Shown piece after piece: positions 1-19,386 of a DNA stretch of 20,375 nt. A program made the position numbers and the translations under genes. The stretch's first letter is position 1. Each line of letters opens with the position of its first letter. Location of the stretch: assembly GCF_000347175.1 (NCBI RefSeq), contig NZ_ANIK01000063.1, positions 1 through 20,375 of the forward strand. Direction: 5' to 3'. The DNA comes from Leptospira alstonii serovar Sichuan str. 79601 (GTDB taxonomy: Bacteria > Spirochaetota > Leptospiria > Leptospirales > Leptospiraceae). The notes under the pieces are model-generated. The model did not search any database. It had not been told where the DNA came from and worked only from the letters and a program-made list of their open reading frames with translations.

Positions 1-1964
<1,964 letters not shown>

Positions 1965-1989
1965 GTGCAGAACGAAAACCGAAAACGAT

Positions 1990-2019
1990 TTGGAAATCGA
2001 GAAATAAATATTTTATAGT
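1990..2019 (+). promoter_or_regulatory. Candidate sigma-70-type promoter for the phosphatase pair
   Basis: TTGGAA (1990-1995) and TATAGT (2014-2019) are separated by 18 bases and lie 43 bases before the ATG at 2062. They match the consensus -35 and -10 hexamers at 4 and 5 of 6 positions. The spacer between ribF and this gene is AT-rich here. This is inferred from sequence only. Confidence 0.4.
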
Positions 2020-2059
2020 TTCAAATTCATCGTCGAAACCCATACTGGAGCCGGGTTTT

Positions 2060-3801
<1,742 letters not shown>

Positions 3802-3804
3802 AGG

Positions 3805-5601
<1,797 letters not shown>

Positions 5602-5605
5602 TACA

Positions 5606-5778
5606 AGTTCTGTGAAATTCAACGCGAAAGCGATTGTAGCGGAACCAACCAATTGCGATTTCGAAAGTCTGTTTTCTTTTAAGGTTCCGTTGATTGGCGC
5701 ATTCTATTACAATCCATAGAGAACAACATTGAATTCAAACGCGGTCCGACCGCCGCGGACGGATTCGCCCAAACTTTC
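5606..5778. repeat. Structured dispersed repeat, copy 1
   Basis: This spacer between convergent genes matches 8908-9091. Shared blocks, in order, are AAGTTC, ACGCGAAAGCGATTG, CGAAAGT, GCGGTCCG and CGGATTCGCCCAAACTTTC. The first long block contains CGC-GAAA-GCG, a potential GNRA-tetraloop hairpin. GTCCG (5744-5748) can pair with CGGAC (5756-5760). GGAACC (5641-5646) can pair with GGTTCC (5682-5687). It encodes no protein. Strand and function are unknown. Confidence 0.7.
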
Positions 5779-5896
5779 CCGAACTCAAAATAGAATCTAA
5801 CTTAATCTTAATATTCTAATTTTTTAAAATTTAACATAAAACAAACCGCGTCTCATGGCGCGTCGCAATGGATAGATTACGTTTCATTCGTTTTCG

Positions 5897-6863
<967 letters not shown>

Positions 6864-6870
6864 TACTCTA

Positions 6871-8790
<1,920 letters not shown>

Positions 8791-8818
8791 CTTGTTCTCC
8801 TACATTCCTAATCGGTAA

Positions 8819-8855
<37 letters not shown>

Positions 8856-8907
8856 GGCCGGAAAAACCGATTGCCGATCCTAGATGTCCGTGGATTTTAG
8901 TTAACGT

Positions 8908-9091
8908 AAGTTCCGCATAATCGACGCGAAAGCGATTGAAGCGAGATCAACAAATTGGAATGGCGAAAGTATTTTGTTTTTCGATTGATCCGTCAATTTG
9001 TTGATCAGAGCAGAAAGCGCGGTCCGGCCAAAAAACTAAAGCGGCGCTGCTTATAGATCGCAGCGTCAGGGCCGGATTCGCCCAAACTTTC
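8908..9091. repeat. Structured dispersed repeat, copy 2
   Basis: This copy lies between the divergent fliD and aquaglyceroporin genes and matches 5606-5778. It contains a perfect 13-base inverted repeat, GATCAACAAATTG (8945-8957) and CAATTTGTTGATC (8994-9006), with a 36-base loop. A second structure nests TCCGGCC/GGCCGGA (9023-9029, 9070-9076) around CGCTGC/GCAGCG (9045-9050, 9060-9065). The inner hairpin has no counterpart in copy 1. The remaining flanks of this 345-base spacer show no gene. No clear promoter was identified. Confidence 0.75.
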
Positions 9092-9135
9092 TTACAGAGA
9101 ATTCATGTTAGAAACGGTCTTCATAGGGGGAATCG

Positions 9136-9858
9136 ATGTTATCGCCTGTTTTGGGAGAATTTTTAGGAACCTTCGTTTTGATCCTTTTGGGAAACGGCGT
9201 TGTGGCCGGGGTTTTACTCGAACATAGTAAATCCAAGGACAGCGGTTGGATGGTGATCACCGCCGGTTGGGCCTTTGCGGTGATGATCGGAGTTTTTACT
9301 TCCAACGCATTCGGAAGTTCGGACGCTCATCTCAACCCCGCGGTAACGCTTGCATTTGCAATCAAATCGGGCGACTATTCCAAACTTGTTTTCTACGTAC
9401 CCGCGCAAGTCGCTGGAGCTTTTTTCGGAGCCTTCTTCAATTACCTGCATTACCTTCCTCATTGGAAAGAAACCAAGGATCCCGGAAAAATTCTCGCGGT
9501 CTTTTCGACCGAGCCCGCGATTTCGCATATCGCGTCCAATTTTTTCAGCGAGTTCTTAGGTACCTTTCTACTCATCTTGGGAATCGTTTCGATTTTCTCG
9601 CCTTCCATGCAGGGCCTAAGCGCGCATTTCGGAACGTTCTTGGTGGGGATTTTGGTTTGGAGCATCGGACTTTCCATGGGAGGAACGACCGGATATGCGA
9701 TCAATCCCGCAAGGGATCTCGGGCCGAGGATCGCGCATTTTATTTTGCCGATTGCGGGGAAAGGTTCTTCGAACTGGAAGTACGCTTGGCTACCGGTCGC
9801 GGCTCCTCTGAGCGGCGCGGCCTGCGCGGGTTTTATATTAGGATTTTTGAAAGTTTAA
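9136..9858 (+). CDS. MIP-family aquaglyceroporin (glycerol uptake facilitator-like)
   Basis: This is an inner-membrane channel for glycerol and possibly water or other small neutral solutes. The 240-residue protein has the six-helix, two-half-helix MIP layout. Both signature loops are intact: HLNPAVT with Asn67-Pro68-Ala69, and INPARDLGPR with Asn190-Pro191-Ala192. The Asp194 directly after Arg193 and the longer loops are typical of the glycerol (GlpF) branch rather than strict aquaporins. The ATG follows AGGGGG by a normal distance. No glycerol kinase or glycerol-3-phosphate dehydrogenase gene is adjacent, so the metabolic setting is not shown here. An exported M23 peptidase follows after a 54-base gap. 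The symbol glpF would be plausible but substrate specificity is unproven. Confidence 0.92.
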   Translation: MLSPVLGEFLGTFVLILLGNGVVAGVLLEHSKSKDSGWMVITAGWAFAVMIGVFTSNAFGSSDAHLNPAVTLAFAIKSGDYSKLVFYVPAQVAGAFFGAFFNYLHYLPHWKETKDPGKILAVFSTEPAISHIASNFFSEFLGTFLLILGIVSIFSPSMQGLSAHFGTFLVGILVWSIGLSMGGTTGYAINPARDLGPRIAHFILPIAGKGSSNWKYAWLPVAAPLSGAACAGFILGFLKV

Positions 9859-9912
9859 AAAGCAGAATTCCATTTTACGAATTTATTGTGTTTCCGAAAT
9901 CATGGACCTAAG

Positions 9913-11109
9913 ATGCGAGATCGTGTTGTCGCTTTATTTTTTATAGTAGCGTTTTCCTTCGGATTATCCGCCGAAACCTCCGACTTAGAAGGGGAATGCA
10001 AACCCAAAGAATGGATCTGCGTTCTTACCCGCAACGATAACAATAGGATCGAATTCTACGTTCAAAACCAAACTCCTTCGGGAGAATATCCGTTCGTGGC
10101 TTATTTCAACTTTACGACTCTGGAAAATTTCAAGTCCGACGTTAGTCTTCCGTTTCATTTCGTTTCCAAGGGAAATTCGGAGCCGAAAAAAATTCTTACC
10201 CTAAGTCCTTTAAATATCCGTAAGACGGGTTCTTACAGTTCAAACATTTATGTGAGAGCGGGAGACGTGGACGCTTCCAAAGATAGAAACGTTACGTATC
10301 GATTGCCGTTTGAAATCGCTTCCAGAGTGGGACAAGGTTATAACGGCAAGTCCACTCATTCAGGAGAATTTTCTTATGCTTTGGATTTTATTCTTCCGGA
10401 GGGAAGTTCCGTCCTCGCCGCAAGGGGCGGACTTGTGATCGCCACGGAAGACAAATTTCATTCCGGGGGAATCACTCCCTTCTTCAAAGACAAGGCCAAC
10501 TTTATTCGGATTCTCCACAAGGACGGAAGTATCGCGGAATACGGTCATCTGAAACACAAAGGAGTTTTAGTTCGGATAGGACAAGTCGTTCAGACCGGAG
10601 AAAAAATCGGTTTTTCCGGAAACACTGGCTTTAGCAGCGCCCCCCATTTGCACTTTCACGTATTAAAACCTACGATCGACTTTCAAACCTTGGAATCCTT
10701 TCCCACTTCTTTCGAGACCGACGAAGGACTGTTAGACGAACTCAAAACGGGAGCGGTGTATTGGAATCCTTCAAACGTCTTGCCTGCGGGAAAAATTTTC
10801 TTTGAAGAGGATCTAAAGATTTGTTCCGAATTCGTTCAGAAAAAACTTTCCGACTGCGAGGAAAAATTCAATCCTCAAAAAGGACCGATTCTCGTACTCG
10901 AGGTGAGAAAACCGGGAAAATACGATCTGAAGGTCGAAATATGCAATTCGGAATCGACCTGCAAAAGAATCGATTGGGTCCTTCAACCTCAATGGAAGTC
11001 CTCCGTTTTCCACTTCGACTGGAGTTTGTTTCCCGGGCATCCGGGAAAGTATAGAATCCAAGTCATCAACGACATCGAGATCATCAAAACTTGGATCGTA
11101 GAGAAATAA
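9913..11109 (+). CDS. Exported M23-family metallopeptidase-like protein
   Basis: The protein has 398 residues if it starts at the ATG at 9913. An in-frame TTG at 9886 would add nine polar residues in front of the signal peptide. The N-terminus ([19 protein letters not shown]) is a good signal peptide with likely cleavage after SFGLSA. The M23 (LytM/peptidoglycan endopeptidase) region spans about residues 135-255. Zn ligands are visible: His149 and Asp158 in [11 protein letters not shown], and HLHFH at 245-249 (likely catalytic and ligand histidines). The [14 protein letters not shown] context is typical. It probably cleaves or binds peptide cross-bridges in periplasmic peptidoglycan. The flanking N- and C-terminal parts look beta-rich and contain cysteine pairs. 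No strong Shine-Dalgarno precedes the ATG. Confidence 0.88.
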   Translation: MRDRVVALFFIVAFSFGLSAETSDLEGECKPKEWICVLTRNDNNRIEFYVQNQTPSGEYPFVAYFNFTTLENFKSDVSLPFHFVSKGNSEPKKILTLSPLNIRKTGSYSSNIYVRAGDVDASKDRNVTYRLPFEIASRVGQGYNGKSTHSGEFSYALDFILPEGSSVLAARGGLVIATEDKFHSGGITPFFKDKANFIRILHKDGSIAEYGHLKHKGVLVRIGQVVQTGEKIGFSGNTGFSSAPHLHFHVLKPTIDFQTLESFPTSFETDEGLLDELKTGAVYWNPSNVLPAGKIFFEEDLKICSEFVQKKLSDCEEKFNPQKGPILVLEVRKPGKYDLKVEICNSESTCKRIDWVLQPQWKSSVFHFDWSLFPGHPGKYRIQVINDIEIIKTWIVEK

Positions 11110-11687
11110 AGAACGAGGAATCTTTTCGCTCCAACAAATCGTCATCATCCGGTTTATTAGGAATTAGGAGACAAATATAAAAACGACGACCCGAATTCGG
11201 AAGAAGAAATTTGGATTCCGATTCGACCGAAACGCGATAAGAGAAAAATCAGCCTTTAGGGTTTGTCCCAAATCCCATCTATCGATCCGTAGTAGGGCGT
11301 GAGATTGAGTTTCTTCGAGCGACCTGAATTGCGACCCATAGGAAATAATTTATGAGAGTTTACCAATTGCCGCCGCATAGGTCACTTGAAACGTGGGAAC
11401 TCACACGCTTTAGATGTCGACGCAGCAATCAGTCATGCCATCAAGCGGTGTTTTAAAAACCGATGGAAAATTTAAGAGACATATCGAAATGAATTCATCT
11501 CAAGGCGACATAAACTACGAGCCTGTTCCAAAACAAGAAAGGAAATTTGCAGGAGTTCCCACATTTTCGAGTTTTCGAACAAGTTCTAAATTAACGTGAA
11601 TTCGTGAAAAAAGTTCGGCGAATCCGGTCTTGGCGGACCAATCGAGCGATCCTTAGAGACCGAGGATTGCCGACGAGGAGCGGGCCG
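11110..11687. other. Gene-free repeat-rich spacer
   Basis: I see no convincing gene in these 578 bases between two convergent genes. Frames here are short, lack proper starts and cross repeat modules. The stretch holds a module similar to 19661-19786 (at about 11264-11346), two GTGGGAACTC-type motifs (11393-11406 forward, 11549-11568 reversed as AGGAGTTCCCACATTTTC), and a module with GAGCGATCCTTAGAGACCGA near the nitroreductase stop. A weak inverted repeat GGTC/GACC occurs around 11621-11640. It is probably a graveyard of small mobile repeats. Confidence 0.55.
11264..11346. repeat. Dispersed repeat module related to the one at 19661
   Basis: In the same order as 19661-19786, this stretch contains GTCCCAAA, CTATCGA, CGTAG, GAGATTGAGTT and GCGACCTGAA followed by GCGA-CC-TAG. 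A related module in reverse orientation is at 185-217. There is no coding capacity. The spacing between blocks differs between copies, so this is a diverged, partly deleted pair. Confidence 0.5.
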
Positions 11688-12332
11688 TCAAACCGCTGCG
11701 GAAGAATAATGAATCAAGAAATCTTCTTTCGCCTTACGAACCTTAGGCGCGTTTACGATTCCGTCCTTCTCAACATCCCGATAACCGAGCGCAAGAATCG
11801 AGGTGGATCTCAGTCCCTTTTCTTTTAGTTGGAGCAATTCATCCAGAGCCGCCGGATTAAAACCTTCCATAGGAGTCGCGTCCACACCTTCCACCGCTGC
11901 CGCAACGACCCCGGTTCCGAGCGCGATGTATGCCTGTCTCGCAGCCCAATGGAAGCTCGTTTCCTCGGTATGAGTTTTCAACCAACCGAGGATGGAATCC
12001 TGAAAACCTTGCAGTGCCTCCGTAGAAACGTTTCTGGTATTTGCAATTAATTGAATGTGTTCTCTGATTTTATCCTCGGTTACTTTGTCCCAAGCGGCAA
12101 AAACGAGTATATGAGAGGATTCTAATATTTGCGGCTGATTGAATGCGATCGGAAGGATTCGACTTTTAAGATCCTCGTCCTCGATGACAAGGACCTTGTA
12201 AGGTTGTAATCCAAAGCCGGAAGGGGTTAAACGAAGCGATTCTAAAATTCTTTCCAGTTTTTCCCGAGGTAGTTTCCGACCCGTCATTCTTTTTGTCGCA
12301 TACCGCCAATTGAGTTTTTCCAACAAATCCAT
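11688..12332 (-). CDS. NfsB-like FMN-dependent NAD(P)H nitroreductase
   Basis: This 214-residue protein matches the NfsB/dihydropteridine-reductase branch of the nitroreductase family, which uses FMN and NAD(P)H to reduce nitroaromatics, quinones or related electrophiles in the cytoplasm. The N-terminal RYATKRM (about residues 10-16) fits the FMN-phosphate-binding R-x-S/T-x-(K/R) pattern. TPSGFGLQPYKVLVI (about 36-50) is the conserved flavin-contact segment. The C-terminal half has EGFNPAALDELLQLKEKGLRS, close to the E. coli NfsB pattern, and the expected length. The ATG is preceded by AGGGAG. It is downstream of, and on the same strand as, an Rrf2-type regulator with a 117-base gap that carries its own palindrome and possible promoter, so regulated expression is likely. 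The natural substrate is unknown. Confidence 0.92.
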   Translation of the reverse strand: MDLLEKLNWRYATKRMTGRKLPREKLERILESLRLTPSGFGLQPYKVLVIEDEDLKSRILPIAFNQPQILESSHILVFAAWDKVTEDKIREHIQLIANTRNVSTEALQGFQDSILGWLKTHTEETSFHWAARQAYIALGTGVVAAAVEGVDATPMEGFNPAALDELLQLKEKGLRSTSILALGYRDVEKDGIVNAPKVRKAKEDFLIHYSSAAV

Positions 12333-12380
12333 GTTTAACTTCTCCCTATCCTAATTTTCGGTTCTTTCATTTCTTTGGAA

Positions 12381-12415
12381 CCTTCATGTTATTTTGTTAC
12401 TAATAACATAACAAC
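12381..12415 (-). promoter_or_regulatory. Palindrome and candidate promoter before the nitroreductase gene
   Basis: A 22-base inverted repeat occupies 12387-12408: TGTTATT (12387-12393) and AATAACA (12402-12408) around 8 bases. On the reverse strand TTGTTA (12414-12409), 17 bases, then TAACAT (12391-12386) could be -35 and -10 elements, each matching consensus at 4 of 6 positions. The palindrome would then fill the spacer, as expected for a repressor operator. The binder is unknown; the upstream Rrf2-type protein is the obvious candidate. Confidence 0.4.
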
Positions 12416-12449
12416 AACCGTAAAAAAAGGAAAAGGAAAAAACAAGAAA

Positions 12450-12893
12450 TCACCGGGAAAGAGACATTTTTTTTTGGCACTCGCCACGGACCTGTTTCAT
12501 TACGTCTTCGAGAGAGAATTCCCCTAGTTTGGTTTCGAGAGCGGCTTGGGCTTGCGCGAACATACATTCCAGCGTGGGAAGAATTCCCATTCCAACGGTA
12601 CAATCCTGTTTTGGATGGTCGTGAATGTTAAACAGGCACTCGGCTTCCTCGATCGCTCTGTAAATATCGGAAAGTCGGATCTCCGCCGCAGGTTTTGCAA
12701 GGGAGGCACCGGGAACTCCTTGTCTGGAAAGAACCAAACCGGCCTTTCTCAGTTTTCCGATCAGAGTTCTGACGATTGCGGGATTGGTTCCTACCGATTT
12801 TGCGATCGTATCCGAGGTGGTATCCCCACCTTTTGCATCTTCCAGGAAGGTTAGAATGTGAATTGCAACGGCGTAACGACTCGGAATGGCCAA
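12450..12893 (-). CDS. Rrf2-family transcriptional regulator
   Basis: This 147-residue protein has the Rrf2 winged-helix layout: MAIPSRYAVAIHILTFLE at the start, a recognition helix around TNPAIVRTLIGKLRKAGLV (37-54), and the wing region GVPGASLAKPAAEIRLSDIYRAIE (59-82). Three cysteines, Cys86, Cys98 and Cys110, fall in the region that holds the Fe-S ligands in IscR and NsrR. Their spacing (11 residues between each) is not the IscR pattern, so a thiol sensor of the YwnA/HypR sort is more likely than a cluster binder; this is inference. Cys139 lies near the C-terminus. The start is TTG at 12893, supported by AAAGGAA nine bases upstream. The nitroreductase gene follows on the same strand and is its likely target. 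Confidence 0.9.
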   Translation of the reverse strand: MAIPSRYAVAIHILTFLEDAKGGDTTSDTIAKSVGTNPAIVRTLIGKLRKAGLVLSRQGVPGASLAKPAAEIRLSDIYRAIEEAECLFNIHDHPKQDCTVGMGILPTLECMFAQAQAALETKLGEFSLEDVMKQVRGECQKKMSLSR

Positions 12894-12905
12894 GATTTTT
12901 GTTCC

Positions 12906-12944
12906 TTTAGACAGTATTCAATGGTTTAGACAGGTCCCTGCCAA
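12906..12944 (-). promoter_or_regulatory. Candidate promoter and direct-repeat operator of the Rrf2-type gene
   Basis: TTTAGACAG occurs twice, at 12906-12914 and 12925-12933, with a 19-base period, so both copies fall on about the same helix face after two turns. On the reverse strand TTGGCA (12944-12939), a 17-base spacer and TTGAAT (12921-12916) form a plausible -35/-10 pair. One repeat sits in the spacer and the other just after the -10. This geometry fits autorepression by the product of the gene that starts at 12893. Confidence 0.45.
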
Positions 12945-13106
12945 GAAGAATTCGGGGTTTCTTTGGAATAATAATCGGTTTTTATTCAGGAATTCCCGTT
13001 TTAAAAAATAGGAACCCGTTTTCAGAGGTTCGTAACAGGGAATGTCTCCACAACGCGGTTTCGAGAAAGACTCGTTTGAGTTTCCTGAGGCGGAATTCAG
13101 TCTGGG

Positions 13107-13240
13107 AAGACTCTGGAGGTTTTTCCATATAAGAAAATCATAATTTTGCAAGTAAAATCTCCTTTTGTGGGAACTCCCACAGGAACTCCCTGACTTACGC
13201 GTTTTGATCCCCATTATCCTTTCAACTTGTGGGTTGGTTA
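13107..13240. repeat. Dispersed repeat, second copy of 225-363
   Basis: Blocks shared with 225-363, in the same order, include GGAGG, AGAAAATCATA, TTTTGCAAGTAAAA, CTCC, TTTTGATCC, ATT-CC, AACTTGTGG and GTTGGTTA. Indels between copies affect mainly the GTGGGAACTCCCACAGGAACTCC segment, which is altered at the other locus. Neither copy encodes a protein. Confidence 0.6.
13166..13189. repeat. GTGGGAACTCC-type motif cluster
   Basis: TGTGGGAACTCCCACA is itself an interrupted palindrome (TGTGGGA/TCCCACA around AC) and is followed at once by GGAACTCC. Related copies occur at 11393-11406, 11549-11568 (reverse) and 13466-13486 (reverse). A near relative core, GGAACTCC, sits in the palindrome at 13560-13585. 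Repetition across unrelated spacers points to a dispersed short palindromic repeat. Confidence 0.6.
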
Positions 13241-13414
13241 GGACCGAAATCGAACACTTGACGCCTATCCACTTACATCTTTGGCGGGCGCATGGTCGGG
13301 TGCGGTTTTCCGATACAAAAGAAAAACTCTTTGAAACGACCCGACCACCAGGCTCTCCGCTTCGGTCCATTCCGGTCAATCGGTACATCGAAAATAAACT
13401 TTGAAAAGGAATGG

Positions 13415-13446
13415 ACCCCGCCTCGATCCTTTGCGCGGGGTTTTTC
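13415..13446 (+). terminator. Orphan Rho-independent terminator
   Basis: ACCCCGC (13415-13421) pairs with GCGGGGT (13435-13441) across a 13-base loop and is followed by further T residues (13442-13445). The T run is only on the forward side, so it terminates forward transcription. No forward-strand gene ends nearby: the previous one stops at 11109. It therefore marks the 3' end of an unannotated transcript. Confidence 0.7.
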
Positions 13447-13465
13447 TGAAATATCGCAATAAGAT

Positions 13466-13486
13466 TGTAGGAGTTCCCACATTTTC
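13466..13486. repeat. GTGGGAACTCC-type motif, reverse orientation
   Basis: TAGGAGTTCCCACATTTTC matches 11549-11568 (AGGAGTTCCCACATTTTC) over 18 bases, in a second gene-free spacer. It lies just downstream of the intrinsic terminator at 13415-13446. Confidence 0.6.
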
Positions 13487-13559
13487 AGGGACAAAGGGAT
13501 GGGATTCTAGGGGCTAAGCGCTATTTTTATGATTATGAGCAAAACTTTGCTTTCTTTCT

Positions 13560-13585
13560 AAAAATCTAGGAACTCCTAGATTTTT
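13560..13585. repeat. 26-base near-perfect palindrome
   Basis: AAAAATCTAGGA (13560-13571) and TCCTAGATTTTT (13574-13585) are perfect inverted arms around AC. Flanking A and T runs give U tracts in either direction, so it could act as a weak bidirectional terminator, or be a mobile palindromic repeat or protein-binding site. The GGAACTCC core links it to the GTGGGAACTCC motifs nearby. Confidence 0.6.
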
Positions 13586-13787
13586 CAGTGGAACAGGAAT
13601 CGAATCTCTTTCCGTATCACTCCAATTCAAACGAAAAACGGGAACCCTAAGCCGCCCAAACCTCGCGGCCCAAGGCGCCGTTTCCAGTGCTCGGTAAACT
13701 TTCCCATTCCCTACCTTATGATCTCTTCCTTCATCCGTCCAATATAAGGGAAGCCAAGTCGGTTCCACAAAATCACCCTTAGAATCA

Positions 13788-13816
13788 TTGACTCCTCGAT
13801 AAAGCAGGTTTAAACA
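13788..13816 (+). promoter_or_regulatory. Candidate promoter of ppk1
   Basis: TTGACT (13788-13793) and TAAACA (13811-13816) have a 17-base spacer. The -35 matches consensus at 5 of 6 positions; the -10 is poor. Transcription would begin about 13823, placing the following terminator-like hairpin at the very 5' end of the mRNA. Confidence 0.3.
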
Positions 13817-13823
13817 GGAATAG

Positions 13824-13859
13824 AATTCCCCGACAAGATCAAGTCTCCGGGGGATTTTT
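13824..13859 (+). terminator. Terminator-like hairpin in the ppk1 leader
   Basis: AATTCCCC (13824-13831) pairs with GGGGGATT (13849-13856) with one G-U pair, and GAC/GTC (13832-13834, 13843-13845) can extend the stem with a bulge. It is followed by TTT. It ends about 20 bases before the ppk1 ATG, so it is either the end of an upstream transcript or an attenuator of ppk1. Confidence 0.45.
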
Positions 13860-13879
13860 GAAAATTTTCAGGAAATCTA

Positions 13880-16018
<2,139 letters not shown>

Positions 16019-16034
16019 AAACCCAAAAACAAAT

Positions 16035-19038
<3,004 letters not shown>

Positions 19039-19042
<4 letters not shown>

Positions 19043-19386
19043 AAATTTTTTCAACCCTCGCGATTTTAATCTGGCTCGTATTTGCGGGACTTCAGTGGAA
19101 CGATCCCGATCCTTGGCTTTGGATTCCTCTTTATATGAGTGTGGTCGTTTTATATGCAGGATTCTTAATGTATCCCGGTAAAACAAAACTCTGGCTCGGA
19201 ACGTCCCTGATTTTTTCCGTACTTTTTTCGGCAGGGGCCGTATTTGCGGCTTTGCAGATCCAAAACTTATCTTTCGACGACGAGGTCACTAGAGAAACGG
19301 GCGGTTTGATTTTATCGGCGATTTGGTCCGTAATTCCCGGATATACAATTCATAAGAGAGAAAAGAATACAATTCCAAAGGGATAA
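19039..19386 (+). CDS. TMEM220-like small membrane protein
   Basis: The protein has 115 residues from the ATG at 19039, which overlaps the previous stop as ATGA. An in-frame ATG at 19024 would add five residues. Four hydrophobic segments are visible at about 3-20, 26-45, 51-72 and 86-103. QWNDPDPWLWIPLY after the first segment, and ETGGL before the last, match what I recall of the TMEM220 family of small membrane proteins found in eukaryotes and bacteria. Function is unknown. The short C-terminal tail is basic. Position and overlap indicate it is the last gene of the ppk1 cluster. No clear terminator follows. Confidence 0.8.

Larger units (their letters stand above)
13107..13446 (+). ncRNA. 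Candidate structured RNA ending at the orphan terminator
   Basis: GC-rich pairing potential precedes a good terminator in a region without credible protein. TGGTCGGGT (13293-13301) and ACCCGACCA (13339-13347) form a 9-base perfect stem enclosing a CGG-TTTT-CCG hairpin (13303-13312). A further small hairpin CCG-CTT-CGG lies at 13358-13366. The 5' end is unknown; no promoter was identified with confidence, and the upstream boundary given is only the start of the dispersed repeat. It matches no RNA family I recognise. Confidence 0.25.
12894..13879. other. Intergenic region of about 1 kb without a convincing gene
   Basis: Only short frames are present. Those beginning MWEL on either strand are produced by GTGGGAACTCC-type repeats and are not credible proteins. 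The region holds the Rrf2-type promoter at its left end, a dispersed repeat (13107-13240), GTGGGAACTCC motifs (13166-13189 and, reversed, 13466-13486), a long-range stem (13293-13301 with 13339-13347), an intrinsic terminator (13415-13446), a 26-base near-palindrome (13560-13585), and a hairpin just before ppk1 (13824-13859). One reverse frame stays open from 13867 to 13514 and may be a gene remnant. Confidence 0.6.

Noticed and set aside
5820..5896. GACGCG repeats as a terminator for the unknown gene after fliD
   Set aside because: The two GACGCG copies are direct, not inverted, repeats, so no stable stem forms before the T-rich stretch.
11604..12050. Forward frames opposite the nitroreductase gene
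   Set aside because: They are antisense to a clear NfsB-like protein and have no family similarity.
13285..13350. tRNA-like GC-rich fold
   Set aside because: There is no acceptor/T-arm arrangement, no TTCRA-type T loop and no plausible anticodon arm.
13413..13451. Twelve-codon forward frame with AAAGGA before an ATG, running through the terminator hairpin
   Set aside because: It would be a leader-peptide attenuator only if a regulated gene followed closely; the next gene starts more than 400 bases away.
13165..13494. Small frames on both strands beginning MWEL or MSLKMWEL
   Set aside because: The starts derive from GTGGGAACTCC-type repeats, and the frames run through RNA-like stems and the terminator; such proteins are likely annotation artefacts.
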